Below, piece after piece: positions 21,892 through 30,209 of a stretch of DNA of 64,000 nucleotides. The stretch comes from Pseudomonas asiatica (GTDB taxonomy: Bacteria; Pseudomonadota; Gammaproteobacteria; Pseudomonadales; Pseudomonadaceae), in assembly GCF_009932335.1 (NCBI RefSeq), contig NZ_BLJF01000002.1, positions 124,001-188,000 of the forward strand, read 5' to 3'. The position numbers and the translations under genes are program-made. Position 1 is the stretch's first letter. Each line of letters starts with the position of its first letter. The notes under the pieces are model-generated. The model made no database searches, was not told where the DNA came from, and saw only the letters and a list, made by a program, of their open reading frames with translations.

Positions 21892-23705
21892 GCCGAGGGG
21901 TCCTCCGAATTGGGCAAAGTAGCGCCAGGCGCGGCCACACGCAGCTGCAGGGTCAGTAGTGCGCCACCTTCCGGGTGGTTGGCCAGCAGCAGTTCACCGC
22001 CCAGGGCACGCATCAGGCTTTCGCAGATGGCCAGGCCCAGGCCCAGGCCCTGGGTGCGGGTCTTGGTGGTGAAGAACGGCTCCTTGGCGTGCTCCAGGGC
22101 CTGGCGGCTGAAGCCGGGGCCGTTGTCGCGAATGTACAGGTAGACGCAGTCATCGCGCTGTTCGGCACTTAGCCACAGGCGGCGCGGGTTGGCTTTTTCG
22201 GTCAGGGCGTCGAGGGCATTGGCCAGCAGGTTGCCGAGCACCTGGCGCAGGCGGGTCTCGCCGGCCTGTACCCACAAGGTGGCTTCCGGCAGGTCGCGGA
22301 TCAGTTCCACGGCCATTGCCCGGCGGCGCTTGGCCAGCAGCGCCAGGGCGTCGTCCAGGGCCGGCTGCAGGGCCACGCTCTCCGGGGCATGGCGGTCACG
22401 GCGGGCGAAGGCGCGCAGGTGGGCGATGATCGAGGCCATGCGCCCGGTCAGCTCGCCAATCAGCTTGAGGTTGCCGCGGGCTTCTTCGGTTCGCTGGTGG
22501 TCGAGCAGGATCTCGGCGTTTTCCGCGTAGCTGCGGATGGCGGCCAGCGGCTGGTTGAGTTCGTGACTGATGCTGGCCGACATGGTGCCGAGCACCGACA
22601 GCTTGCCGGCCTGTACCAGTTCGTCCTGGGCGCGCACGGCCTCCTGTTGGGCGTTCTCACGCTCCAGTACGGCGCTCTTGAGCCGGGTGTTCAGGCCTTC
22701 AAGGTCGGCGGTGCGCTCGGCCACGCGTTTTTCCAGTTCCTGGCGGCCGCGTGCCTCGAAGTCGATGCGGTCGATGTAGTGACGGCGCCGCTGCATCACC
22801 AGGCCAGCCAGCAGTATCAGCACCAGCAGGGTGCCAGCGCCGATGGCCATGACGGTTTGCACCGAACGGTCGACCAGCATGCGCGGAGCGAGGATGCTGA
22901 CCTGCCAACCGGTTTCCTTGATGTCGCGGGTCTGGCTGATCCAGGCGTCCGGGTTGAGTACCAGCGGTTGCGGGGCTTGGGTCGGGTAGGGCTGGATGGC
23001 GATGATGGCCTGGCGCTCGGCCTCGGTCAGCGCACGGGTCGCGCGGAAGCGCCAGTCGGGCCGCGAGGTCAGGATGACCACGCCATTGTGGTCGGTCAGC
23101 AACAGCTGCTCGGGGGTGCGGCCCCACAAGGTTTCGGTGTGGTTGAGGTCGACCTTGACCACCAGTACGCCAACGATGCGTTCACGGTCTCGCACGGCGG
23201 CGGCGAAGAAGTAACCGCGCTTGGCCGATGTGGTGCCCTGGCCAAAGAAGCGCCCCAGGCGGCCGGCCATGGCTTCGTTGAAATACGGGCGGAAGGCGAA
23301 GTTGCGGCCGACGAAGCTGTCACGCTTGTCCCAGTTGGAGGCGGCCAGGGTGTTGCCGCTGACGTCCATCAGGTACATCACCTCGGCGCCGGTCTGCTGG
23401 ACGATGTCCTTGAGCAGGCGGTTGGCATTGGTCACCGCTTCCAGGCGGAACGGGTCGGCCAGCACCCCGCGCAGCGCCGGCAGGTCGCCGAGTATCTGCG
23501 GCAGGGTTTCATAGCGGTGCAGGGTACCGAGCAGGTTGGCGACATACAGGTCGAGGGTCTGGCGGTTCTGCGAGGCCAGTTCTTCCTGGTAGTAACGTTC
23601 GGCCAGGTGATGCAGGGGCCACAATAACGGGACCAGGCACACGGCCAACAGGGCCAGGCTGCGCCAGCGGGGACGGCGTGGGGGCGTGGGTTTTGCAATC
23701 ATCAC
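21888..23705 (-). CDS. DctB-like sensor histidine kinase
   Basis: A 605-residue membrane sensor: a first hydrophobic helix at about residues 14-32, a 250-residue periplasmic dCache-type sensory domain (contains AEVMYLMDVSGNTLAASNWD), a second helix near 293-313, a coiled-coil linker (REQ/ERxAQQEA-rich), the H box SASISHELNQPLAAIRSYAEN and HATPase_c (NLLANALDAL, DNGPGFS, GLGLGLAICESL). This matches the DctB/MifS type, sensing small carboxylates. The start could also be the second of two tandem ATGs. Confidence 0.87.
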   Translation of the reverse strand: MMIAKPTPPRRPRWRSLALLAVCLVPLLWPLHHLAERYYQEELASQNRQTLDLYVANLLGTLHRYETLPQILGDLPALRGVLADPFRLEAVTNANRLLKDIVQQTGAEVMYLMDVSGNTLAASNWDKRDSFVGRNFAFRPYFNEAMAGRLGRFFGQGTTSAKRGYFFAAAVRDRERIVGVLVVKVDLNHTETLWGRTPEQLLLTDHNGVVILTSRPDWRFRATRALTEAERQAIIAIQPYPTQAPQPLVLNPDAWISQTRDIKETGWQVSILAPRMLVDRSVQTVMAIGAGTLLVLILLAGLVMQRRRHYIDRIDFEARGRQELEKRVAERTADLEGLNTRLKSAVLERENAQQEAVRAQDELVQAGKLSVLGTMSASISHELNQPLAAIRSYAENAEILLDHQRTEEARGNLKLIGELTGRMASIIAHLRAFARRDRHAPESVALQPALDDALALLAKRRRAMAVELIRDLPEATLWVQAGETRLRQVLGNLLANALDALTEKANPRRLWLSAEQRDDCVYLYIRDNGPGFSRQALEHAKEPFFTTKTRTQGLGLGLAICESLMRALGGELLLANHPEGGALLTLQLRVAAPGATLPNSEDPSA

Positions 23706-23744
23706 GTAAATGCGCCAGAAAAGTCTGCCGCAATTATGCGCTAG

Positions 23745-24290
23745 TTAAGGTAGCAGTTCCGCCTCTGCCAGCGGCAGGCCGAGCTTGTCCTTGTCCGACA
23801 GCACCGGTGGCTGCTGCAGCCCCCAGTCGATGGCCAGCGTCGGGTCATCCCAGCGGATGCAGCGGTCGGCACCCGGGTTGTAGTAGTCGGTGGTCTTGTA
23901 GAGGAACTCGGCCGACTCGCTCATCACCGCAAAGCCGTGGGCAAAGCCTGGTGGAATCCATAACTGGCGATGATTGTCGGCCGACAGCTGCACCGCGACC
24001 CATTGGCCGAAGGTTGGCGAGCTCTTGCGCACGTCCACGGCAATATCACGGATTTCCCCCTGCACCACGCGCACCAGCTTGCCTTGGGTGTTTTCCACCT
24101 GGTAGTGCAGGCCACGCAGGACACCCTTGATGGAGCGCGAGTGGTTGTCCTGGACGAACTCGGCCTTCACGCCGGTTTGCCGGGCGAACTCGCGGGCGTT
24201 GAATGCCTCGAAGAAAAAACCACGGCTGTCACCGAAAACCTTCGGCTCGATGATCAGTACTTCAGGGATCGCGGTAGGGATGATGTTCAT
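23745..24290 (-). CDS. rfbC: dTDP-4-dehydrorhamnose 3,5-epimerase
   Basis: A 181-residue cupin epimerase (RmlC/RfbC) that makes dTDP-4-dehydro-L-rhamnose from the 6-deoxy-xylo-hexulose form in dTDP-L-rhamnose synthesis. Family blocks include DSRGFFFEAFN, FVQDNHSRSIKGVLRGLHYQ (catalytic His), and WIPPGFAHGFAVMSESAEFLY. The start MNIIPTAIPEV at 24290 is family-like; ten further in-frame codons upstream are not. It stands apart from rmlABD and only 39 bases before the DctB-like sensor gene, perhaps the same transcript. Confidence 0.9.
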   Translation of the reverse strand: MNIIPTAIPEVLIIEPKVFGDSRGFFFEAFNAREFARQTGVKAEFVQDNHSRSIKGVLRGLHYQVENTQGKLVRVVQGEIRDIAVDVRKSSPTFGQWVAVQLSADNHRQLWIPPGFAHGFAVMSESAEFLYKTTDYYNPGADRCIRWDDPTLAIDWGLQQPPVLSDKDKLGLPLAEAELLP

Positions 24291-24431
24291 GGCGGTTCGC
24301 TGGCCCGTTCTGCTCATGTATTGACCCTAGCCGGTCTGGCCGTTTTTTCCGCCTCGGGCTTCAACGGCATTCACAAGGGCTGGCTATGGTAGATGTCGTG
24401 CCGTTTCGCTCCTCGGCCAAGGTTGGGGTTG

Positions 24432-24518
24432 TATCGATTCTTATCGATTTAATTTCCTTGATCGCTCATGATTTTCCCGATTATCGGGCTTCAAATATCG
24501 ATATATATCGGTTATAAA
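24432..24518 (+). promoter_or_regulatory. TATCGAT-rich control region upstream of aguA
   Basis: An AT-rich stretch, unlike its surroundings, with TATCGAT at 24432-24438 and again 10 bases on at 24442-24448. The palindrome CCCGATTATCGGG follows at 24476-24488, then TATCGAT at 24496-24502 and TATCGG 10 bases on at 24506-24511. TTATAAAT (24511-24518) may be a -10 region. Repeats at one helical turn suggest cooperative binding of a regulator, possibly an AguR-like repressor; that is inference. Confidence 0.5.
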
Positions 24519-24569
24519 TTGACAAACGCCCCAGCACAGTCCGGCTCAGGGCCATCACAGAGGTCAATC

Positions 24570-25676
24570 ATGAAAACCCTCAACTCCACTCCCCGTGCCG
24601 ATGGTTTCCACATGCCCGCCGAGTGGGCCCCGCAAACCCAGGTGTGGATGGTCTGGCCGGAGCGCCCGGACAACTGGCGCCTGGGCGGCAAGCCGGCGCA
24701 GGCTGCCCATGTGACCCTGGCCAAGGCCATTGCCCGCTTCGAGCCGGTAACCGTCGCGGTTTCCGCTGGCCAGTACGAGAATGCCCGCCGCCAGCTCGAC
24801 CAGCCGAACATTCGCGTGGTCGAGATCAGCAATGACGATGCCTGGGTGCGTGACACCGGTCCGACCTTCGTCATCAACGACCAGGGTGAAGTGCGTGGTG
24901 TGGACTGGGGCTTCAATGCCTGGGGCGGCTTCGACGGCGGCCTGTACGCACCGTGGAACCGTGACGAGGAGCTGGCGGCCAAGGTCCTGGAAATGGAGCG
25001 CTGCCAGCGCTACCACACCGAAGGCTTCGTGCTCGAGGGCGGCTCGATCCACGTGGACGGCGAAGGCACGGTGATTACTACCGAAGAATGCCTGCTCAAT
25101 CGCAACCGCAACCCGCACCTGAACCGCGAGCAGATCGAAGCGGTGCTGCGCGATCATCTGGCGGTGGACACCTTGGTCTGGTTGCCGGATGGCCTGTACA
25201 ACGACGAGACCGATGGCCATGTCGACAACTTCTGCTGTTACGTGCGCCCGGGCGAAGTGTTACTGGCCTGGACCGATGATTCCAACGACCCCAACTATGC
25301 ACGCTGCCATGCCGCCATGGAGGTGCTGAAGAACACCCGCGATGCCAAGGGCCGCGAGTTCATCGTGCACAAAATGCCGATCCCGGGCCCGCTGTTCGCT
25401 ACTGCCGAAGAGTGCGCCGGGGTCGATCAGGTGGCAGGCAGCCAGGAGCGTGACCCATCGGTGCGCCTGGCCGGCTCGTACGTGAACTTCCTGATCGTCA
25501 ACGGCGGCATCATTGCGCCTAGCTTCGACGACCCGGCAGATGCCGAGGCCAGAGCGATCCTGGCGAAGATTTTCCCCGACCACGAGGTGGTGATGATCCC
25601 TGGTCGTGAGCTGCTGTTGGGCGGTGGCAACATCCACTGCCTGACACAGCAGCAGCCGGCGCCGTTCAAGCGTTGA
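24570..25676 (+). CDS. aguA: agmatine deiminase
   Basis: A 368-residue agmatine deiminase (agmatine iminohydrolase), converting agmatine to N-carbamoylputrescine and ammonia in the arginine decarboxylase route to putrescine. The guanidino-modifying fold motifs are visible: [37 protein letters not shown] (catalytic His) and, near the C-terminus, [16 protein letters not shown] with the nucleophilic Cys. AGAGG precedes the ATG at 24570. The partner aguB is not in the window. Confidence 0.95.
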   Translation: MKTLNSTPRADGFHMPAEWAPQTQVWMVWPERPDNWRLGGKPAQAAHVTLAKAIARFEPVTVAVSAGQYENARRQLDQPNIRVVEISNDDAWVRDTGPTFVINDQGEVRGVDWGFNAWGGFDGGLYAPWNRDEELAAKVLEMERCQRYHTEGFVLEGGSIHVDGEGTVITTEECLLNRNRNPHLNREQIEAVLRDHLAVDTLVWLPDGLYNDETDGHVDNFCCYVRPGEVLLAWTDDSNDPNYARCHAAMEVLKNTRDAKGREFIVHKMPIPGPLFATAEECAGVDQVAGSQERDPSVRLAGSYVNFLIVNGGIIAPSFDDPADAEARAILAKIFPDHEVVMIPGRELLLGGGNIHCLTQQQPAPFKR

Positions 25677-25695
25677 GCGCACGGTGAATGAAGAG

Positions 25696-25720
25696 GCCCG
25701 TCACATGACGGGCTTTTTTG
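25696..25720 (+). terminator. intrinsic terminator of aguA
   Basis: GCCCGTCA pairs with TGACGGGC across a two-base loop, followed by six T, about 20 bases after the aguA stop. Confidence 0.92.
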
Positions 25721-25862
25721 TTTCCAGGGGCCGTCCGCAGGCCTGTACTGGCATATGTTTTGTATTGTTTTTCAGACAGATAGCTCGGCCATGCTGAGCT
25801 CTCGAATCTGTAACAATCCTTACGTAGATTAGCCGCTCACGGGCCAGGGAGTACGTGTAGAA

Positions 25863-26060
25863 ATGAATGCAGCAAGTGAGTCGGCTTTGCGCCCATCGGC
25901 AGTGAATCACCAATCGCTCAGACTTGTGGCGAAGTGGTTGAAACACCATGGAAGCATCAGGGTCAGGACGACCGACCCACGACGTCTGCTTGCCGGACGA
26001 TACCCCCAAGGGCTGATCAGCGAAGCAGAAATGCAGGCGCTGATGGCGGTGTGGCACTGA
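25863..26060 (+). CDS. hypothetical 65-residue basic protein
   Basis: A small open frame after the aguA terminator. The product has no signal peptide or membrane segment; it is basic in the middle (VAKWLKHHGSIRVRTTDPRR) and ends in a predicted amphipathic helix (LISEAEMQALMAVWH). I do not recognise a domain. Codon use looks like that of neighbouring genes, and a REP pair begins 20 bases after the stop, as for real genes here. Only a weak ribosome site (GGGAG, about 12 bases before the ATG) is visible. Confidence 0.5.
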   Translation: MNAASESALRPSAVNHQSLRLVAKWLKHHGSIRVRTTDPRRLLAGRYPQGLISEAEMQALMAVWH

Positions 26061-26079
26061 TCGATTGCTTCAACCTGTG

Positions 26080-26175
26080 CTGGCCCCTTCGCGGCTAAAG
26101 CCGCTCCCACAGGTACCCCACTGGGCTCGATACATGTGGGGTCCCTGTGGGAGGGCTTTAGCCGCGAAGGGGCCG
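26080..26175. repeat. REP pair with GGCTAAAGCC core
   Basis: Inverted arms GGCCCCTTCGCGGCTAAAGC and its complement. The right arm has lost two bases (GGGAGGGCTTTAGCC instead of GGGAGCGGCTTTAGCC). It lies between the small ORF and the converging TonB receptor gene. Confidence 0.86.
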
Positions 26176-26191
26176 GCACAGGCAATAAAGA

Positions 26192-28270
26192 TCAGAATCT
26201 GTAGCTGCCAGTCACCACCAGGCTACGCGGGTCACCCACCTGGATCTGCGCCGCACTGGTTGCCGAGCTGTAATAGGTCTTGTCGGCGATATTGCTCAGC
26301 GCCGCCCGCACATCCCAGTCATGCGTGCGGTACCCCGCCAGTGCATCCCAGCGGCCATACCCCGGCAGCACCGTGGTGTTCTGGTTGTCCGCATAACGCT
26401 CGCCTACCAACGTCAGGCCGGTTTCGGCGTACCAGCCCAGTTCCGGTTTCCAGGTCACGAACAGGCTGCCGTTGCGCTTGGCCACGTCATTGATACGGTT
26501 GCCTTCCTGGCCGTTGTTGTCCTTGACGATGGTCGCGTCCTGCAGGCCGATGCCACCGCGCACGTACCAGTTGCCAACGATGTTGCCGGTGGCGGTCAGC
26601 TCGATACCGCGCGAACGCTGCATGCCGCTGAGCAAGATGTTTTCCGGGACAAGCGGGTCGCGGGTGCGGCGGTTGTACAGCTCCAGCTCGTAGATGGCCA
26701 GGGTGGTGGTCAGGCGCTGGTCGAGCCAGTCGCTCTTCACGCCGATTTCCTTCTGACGGGTTTCTTCCGGCTTGGCGTCGTTACCGTTGCCTTTTGCGCC
26801 TGGGGTGATGCCGATCAGCCCGCCGCCAACCGGCGAGAAGGTCTTGCTCCACGAGGCGTAGAACGAATGGTCGCGCCACGGTGTATAGACCACACCCAAG
26901 CGTGGGCTGGTGCTGTTGCTGTCCTGTGTTTCGCGCACGCCATCCTTGTTGGTGGTCTGCACGTCGAACTGGTCGAAGCGTACACCGGCAAGAACCTGCC
27001 ACTGATCGTTCAGGCGGATCTGGTCTTGCAGATAAAGGCCGCGGCTATCGACCACGGTATGGTTGTCACTAAACAACGTCATTGGGCCATTGAGCTGCTG
27101 GTTGCGGCCGGGCTTGCCCAGGCCCTGGAGTTTCTGGTCGACCGCTTTGTACAGCACCGGGTCGCGCTTCTGGTTGCCGAACTCCAGGCCCAGCAACAGC
27201 TTGTGCTCCAGGCCCAAGGTGTCGAAGTCGCCCTCGGCCTCCAGGGTGTTGAACAGGTTTCTGGTGTTCAGGTCCTGCTGCCAGCGCTGGCGGGTCAAGG
27301 TGTCGGTGCTGGCGTCGTAGCCCGTGACGTAGGTGTTGTCGAACTCACTGTCGAGCTTGAACAGGCCAAGGGTATGGCGCAACTGCCAGGTTTCGTTCAG
27401 CTGATAGTTCAGGCGCGAGCGCAGCGACTGGGCGCGGTCGTCGATATAGTCGCGCTGTGTGTCGCCATAAGTGGTGCTGCGGCCGACATCGGCCGGGCGG
27501 CCGTTGACCCCGGGGATGCCTCGGTCCGGGGTGCGGTTGTAGCGGCTGTATTCGTATTGCACCAGCCAGTTCAGGTCGGGGGTGACCTGCCAGCTGATCG
27601 ACGGGGCGAACAGCTGGCGGTTGCCGTCGATGCCGTCGCGGAAGCTGTTGTTGTCCTGGTTGCCCATGTTCAGGCGCAGGCTGACGGTGTCGCTGGGGTC
27701 GGCACTGAGGTCGGCATACAGGCTGCGCAGGTCTTCGCTGCCGGCCTGCGCCTCGATGCTCGAACGGCGGCCGTGCTCCGGCGCCTTGCTCACCCGGTTG
27801 ACGATACCGCCCTGGCTGCCACGGCCATAAAGCACCGCTGCCGGCCCCTTGAGCACTTCGACCCGCTCGATGTTATGCAGGTCGCGGATGTACTGGCTGT
27901 CGTCGCGAATGCCGTCCAGGTAGAAGTCGTTGCTGGCTTCGAAGCCGCGGATGCGCACGCTGTCGAAGCGGGTGTCGGCACCGCTGCTGACGTTGGGGAT
28001 GCCTTCCAGCGCCTTGCCCAGGGTGTTGCTGCCGTAATCCAGCACGTTGACGGTCTTTACCGTGTCGATGGCCTGCGGCACATAGCGTACCGGCGTCGAG
28101 GTGCGGGTCGCGGTGCTTACCTCCTTGACTCGCGGGTTGTCCTCTTCGCGCTCACTGTCGGCGGTTACCGACAGTTCCGGCAGGGTGGTGGTGGCGGCAC
28201 TGGCCAGGCTGGCGCCGAACAGCAGCGACAGGCCAAGCGTCAGGGGTGAAAGACGGCAGGGTACAAGCAT
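26192..28270 (-). CDS. TonB-dependent siderophore receptor (Fiu/PiuA-like)
   Basis: A 692-residue outer-membrane receptor. A signal peptide ends near residue 24 (LLFGASLASAA). The plug domain (about 60-165) has VRIRGFEASNDFYLDGIRDD and the barrel-junction motif AVLYGRGSQGGIVNRVSK. A 22-strand barrel follows, ending in the outer-membrane signature VVTGSYRF. The plug is closest in pattern to catechol-siderophore receptors such as Fiu. There is no N-terminal signalling domain, so it is not a transducer. A GTG two codons upstream (28276) is an alternative start. I see no clear Fur box. Confidence 0.85.
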   Translation of the reverse strand: MLVPCRLSPLTLGLSLLFGASLASAATTTLPELSVTADSEREEDNPRVKEVSTATRTSTPVRYVPQAIDTVKTVNVLDYGSNTLGKALEGIPNVSSGADTRFDSVRIRGFEASNDFYLDGIRDDSQYIRDLHNIERVEVLKGPAAVLYGRGSQGGIVNRVSKAPEHGRRSSIEAQAGSEDLRSLYADLSADPSDTVSLRLNMGNQDNNSFRDGIDGNRQLFAPSISWQVTPDLNWLVQYEYSRYNRTPDRGIPGVNGRPADVGRSTTYGDTQRDYIDDRAQSLRSRLNYQLNETWQLRHTLGLFKLDSEFDNTYVTGYDASTDTLTRQRWQQDLNTRNLFNTLEAEGDFDTLGLEHKLLLGLEFGNQKRDPVLYKAVDQKLQGLGKPGRNQQLNGPMTLFSDNHTVVDSRGLYLQDQIRLNDQWQVLAGVRFDQFDVQTTNKDGVRETQDSNSTSPRLGVVYTPWRDHSFYASWSKTFSPVGGGLIGITPGAKGNGNDAKPEETRQKEIGVKSDWLDQRLTTTLAIYELELYNRRTRDPLVPENILLSGMQRSRGIELTATGNIVGNWYVRGGIGLQDATIVKDNNGQEGNRINDVAKRNGSLFVTWKPELGWYAETGLTLVGERYADNQNTTVLPGYGRWDALAGYRTHDWDVRAALSNIADKTYYSSATSAAQIQVGDPRSLVVTGSYRF

Positions 28271-28403
28271 GGGCACATCCGGATCGAGCAGGTGAAAAAG
28301 AGATGCGGATGGTAATGCTTGTTATTTGCTATTGCTTGAGTATTTGTAAAGGCTTGTCATTACATCTGTGTCAGTTTGTTACGGTCTCCACCGCGCCGCG
28401 TTT

Positions 28404-28432
28404 CCCTGTAGGAGCAGCCTTGTGCTGCGAAA
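28404..28432. repeat. single REP element
   Basis: CCTGTAGGAGCAGCCTTGTG followed by CTGCGAAAG, the same type as the right arm of the pair at 56650-56753, here unpaired in the divergent region between the TonB receptor and the porin gene. Confidence 0.75.
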
Positions 28433-28572
28433 GCCCTCGCAGGAAATTGTCCATTCGATCAAAAGGCTATTTCTCACACGAGATAAATTGTCCGCTGATA
28501 GCGCAAACCTGCATGGAAATGCACCAGGCAAGCGCGCGATTTTGGTTATATCAACCTGCATTTCACGACTTT

Positions 28573-28602
28573 TTGACATTTGTAATCGCACACGGCTAGG
28601 AT
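28573..28602 (+). promoter_or_regulatory. sigma-70-like promoter of the OprD-family porin gene
   Basis: TTGACA (28573-28578), 18 bases, then TAGGAT (28597-28602), in an AT-richer stretch. It implies a 5' leader of about 165 bases before the porin ATG. The remaining sequence from 28277 to 28772 holds one REP and nothing else I can name. Confidence 0.5.
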
Positions 28603-28772
28603 TCGGCCAACGCCTGCTGGCCATGATCTTGGCCATGCTGCTGCCAGAGGCCGCCGTGTGATTTCCGGCAGGCCTTCCAGTCTGGATCCGCATAGCGTCG
28701 AACCTACGAAGGGGCGTTGGTTCCTGGCGTCATATTGCAGAGCGTTTTTGATTAAGAAATAAGGAAAACAAC

Positions 28773-30092
28773 ATGTTGAAAACCAGGATCAGCCTGGTCG
28801 CCCTGGCGATGATCGCCGCGACCCAGGCACAGGCCAATGATCAGGCCGACAGCAAAGGCTTCATCGAGGACAGCCACGCCAACGTCCTGCTGCGTAACGC
28901 CTACATCAATCGTGACAAGAAGCACGGCACCGACGACCAGATCGAATGGGGCCAGGGCGTCATCGCCAACTTCTCCTCCGGCTTCACCCAGGGCACCGTC
29001 GGTGTCGGCGTCGATGCATTCGGCCTGTACGCCGTGCGTCTGGATGGCGGCAAGGGCCACAACGGTGGCGCCGGTGTCGACTTCTTCAAGCCTTCGGACT
29101 TCAAGGACGAGAACGGCAACGCCAACTCGCCGCACAACCTGGCCCGTGGTGGCGCTGCAGTGAAGTTCCGCATCTCCAACACCGTGCTCAAGTACGGTGA
29201 CCAGATGCCGGCACTGCCAGTGCTGCAGTACGACGACGCCCGTCTGCTGCCAGAAAGCTTCACCGGTACCCTGATCACCTCCAAAGAGATCCAGGGCCTG
29301 GAACTGAACGCCGGCCGCTTCACCCAGGAAGCGCGCAAGAGCGCCGAGCGCCGTGACGGTGGTGGCCTGAAGTCGATCAACGTCCTCGGTGGTAGCTACA
29401 AGTTCACCGACAACTTCACCGCTTCGCTGTACACCGCCGACAACGAAGACGTGATGAAGAAGCACTACCTGGGCCTGAACTACGTCTTCCCGATTGCCAA
29501 CGACCAGTCCCTGACCCTGGACTTCAACGGCTACAAGTCGGACATCGACAACAAGTTCGTCAAGAGCGCCAAACTCAACGGCGACTCCAACACCATCTGG
29601 AGCCTGGCAGCGACCTACGCGTTCGGTGCGCACTCGTTCACCATCGCCCACCAGCGCAGCACCGGCAGCACCGGCTACAACTACGGCTGGTACCAGAACG
29701 AGGGTGGCGTGGGTGACGGTGGTTCGACCATCTACCTGGCCAACTCGTACTGGTCCGACTTCAACGCCGAAGACGAGCGCTCCTGGCAGCTGGGCTACGG
29801 CCTGGACTTCGGTGCCTACGGCATCCCGGGCCTGACCTACAAGCTGGCCTACGTGGTGGGTGACAACATCAACACCCGCAACGTCGACAACCCGCAGGGC
29901 TTCGGTGAAGGTAAAGAGCGCGAGATCTTCAACCAGATCCGTTACGTGGTGCAGGACGGCCCGGCCAAGGACCTGTCGATCAAGCTGCGTAGCTCGTTCG
30001 TGCGTACCAACAACGCCGTGCAGCAGAACGGTTACAACGACGACGGCAACGAAGTCCGCGTATTCGTCGAGTACCCGATCAGCATCTTCTGA
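28773..30092 (+). CDS. oprQ: OprD-family outer-membrane porin (OprQ-like)
   Basis: A 439-residue porin of the OprD family. The signal peptide is MLKTRISLVALAMIAATQAQ-A. The mature start (GFIEDSHANVLLRNAYINRD) is the family N-terminus, SKEIQGLELNAGRFT and LNYVFPIANDQSLTLDFNGY are conserved strands, and the protein ends with the outer-membrane signature EYPISIF. It closely resembles OprQ/OprE, small specific porins of pseudomonads. A good ribosome site (AAGGAAAAC) precedes the ATG. Confidence 0.85.
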   Translation: MLKTRISLVALAMIAATQAQANDQADSKGFIEDSHANVLLRNAYINRDKKHGTDDQIEWGQGVIANFSSGFTQGTVGVGVDAFGLYAVRLDGGKGHNGGAGVDFFKPSDFKDENGNANSPHNLARGGAAVKFRISNTVLKYGDQMPALPVLQYDDARLLPESFTGTLITSKEIQGLELNAGRFTQEARKSAERRDGGGLKSINVLGGSYKFTDNFTASLYTADNEDVMKKHYLGLNYVFPIANDQSLTLDFNGYKSDIDNKFVKSAKLNGDSNTIWSLAATYAFGAHSFTIAHQRSTGSTGYNYGWYQNEGGVGDGGSTIYLANSYWSDFNAEDERSWQLGYGLDFGAYGIPGLTYKLAYVVGDNINTRNVDNPQGFGEGKEREIFNQIRYVVQDGPAKDLSIKLRSSFVRTNNAVQQNGYNDDGNEVRVFVEYPISIF

Positions 30093-30109
30093 TCCTGATC
30101 TGATGGCCT

Positions 30110-30194
30110 AGGGGCTGCTTTGCAGCCCATCGCGACACAAGGCCGCTCCCACACGATTCTGTAGGAGCGGCCTTGTGTCGCGAAAGGGCCGCAA
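30110..30194. repeat. REP pair of the ACAAGGCCGCTCC type
   Basis: Inverted arms CGCGACACAAGGCCGCTCC and GGAGCGGCCTTGTGTCGCG, closely spaced, preceded by a GGGGCTGCTTTGCAGCCC mini-palindrome, between converging genes. Confidence 0.87.
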
Positions 30195-30209
30195 CCCGGC
30201 CCCCGGCTT

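Noticed and set aside
26321..28249. 642-codon open frame antisense to the Fiu-like receptor
   Set aside because: Shadow frame; the opposite strand encodes a full signal peptide, plug and barrel.
28277..28330. Possible Fur box upstream of the Fiu-like receptor
   Set aside because: AATGCTTGTTATTTGCTATTGC is AT-rich but matches the Fur consensus too poorly on both halves to call.
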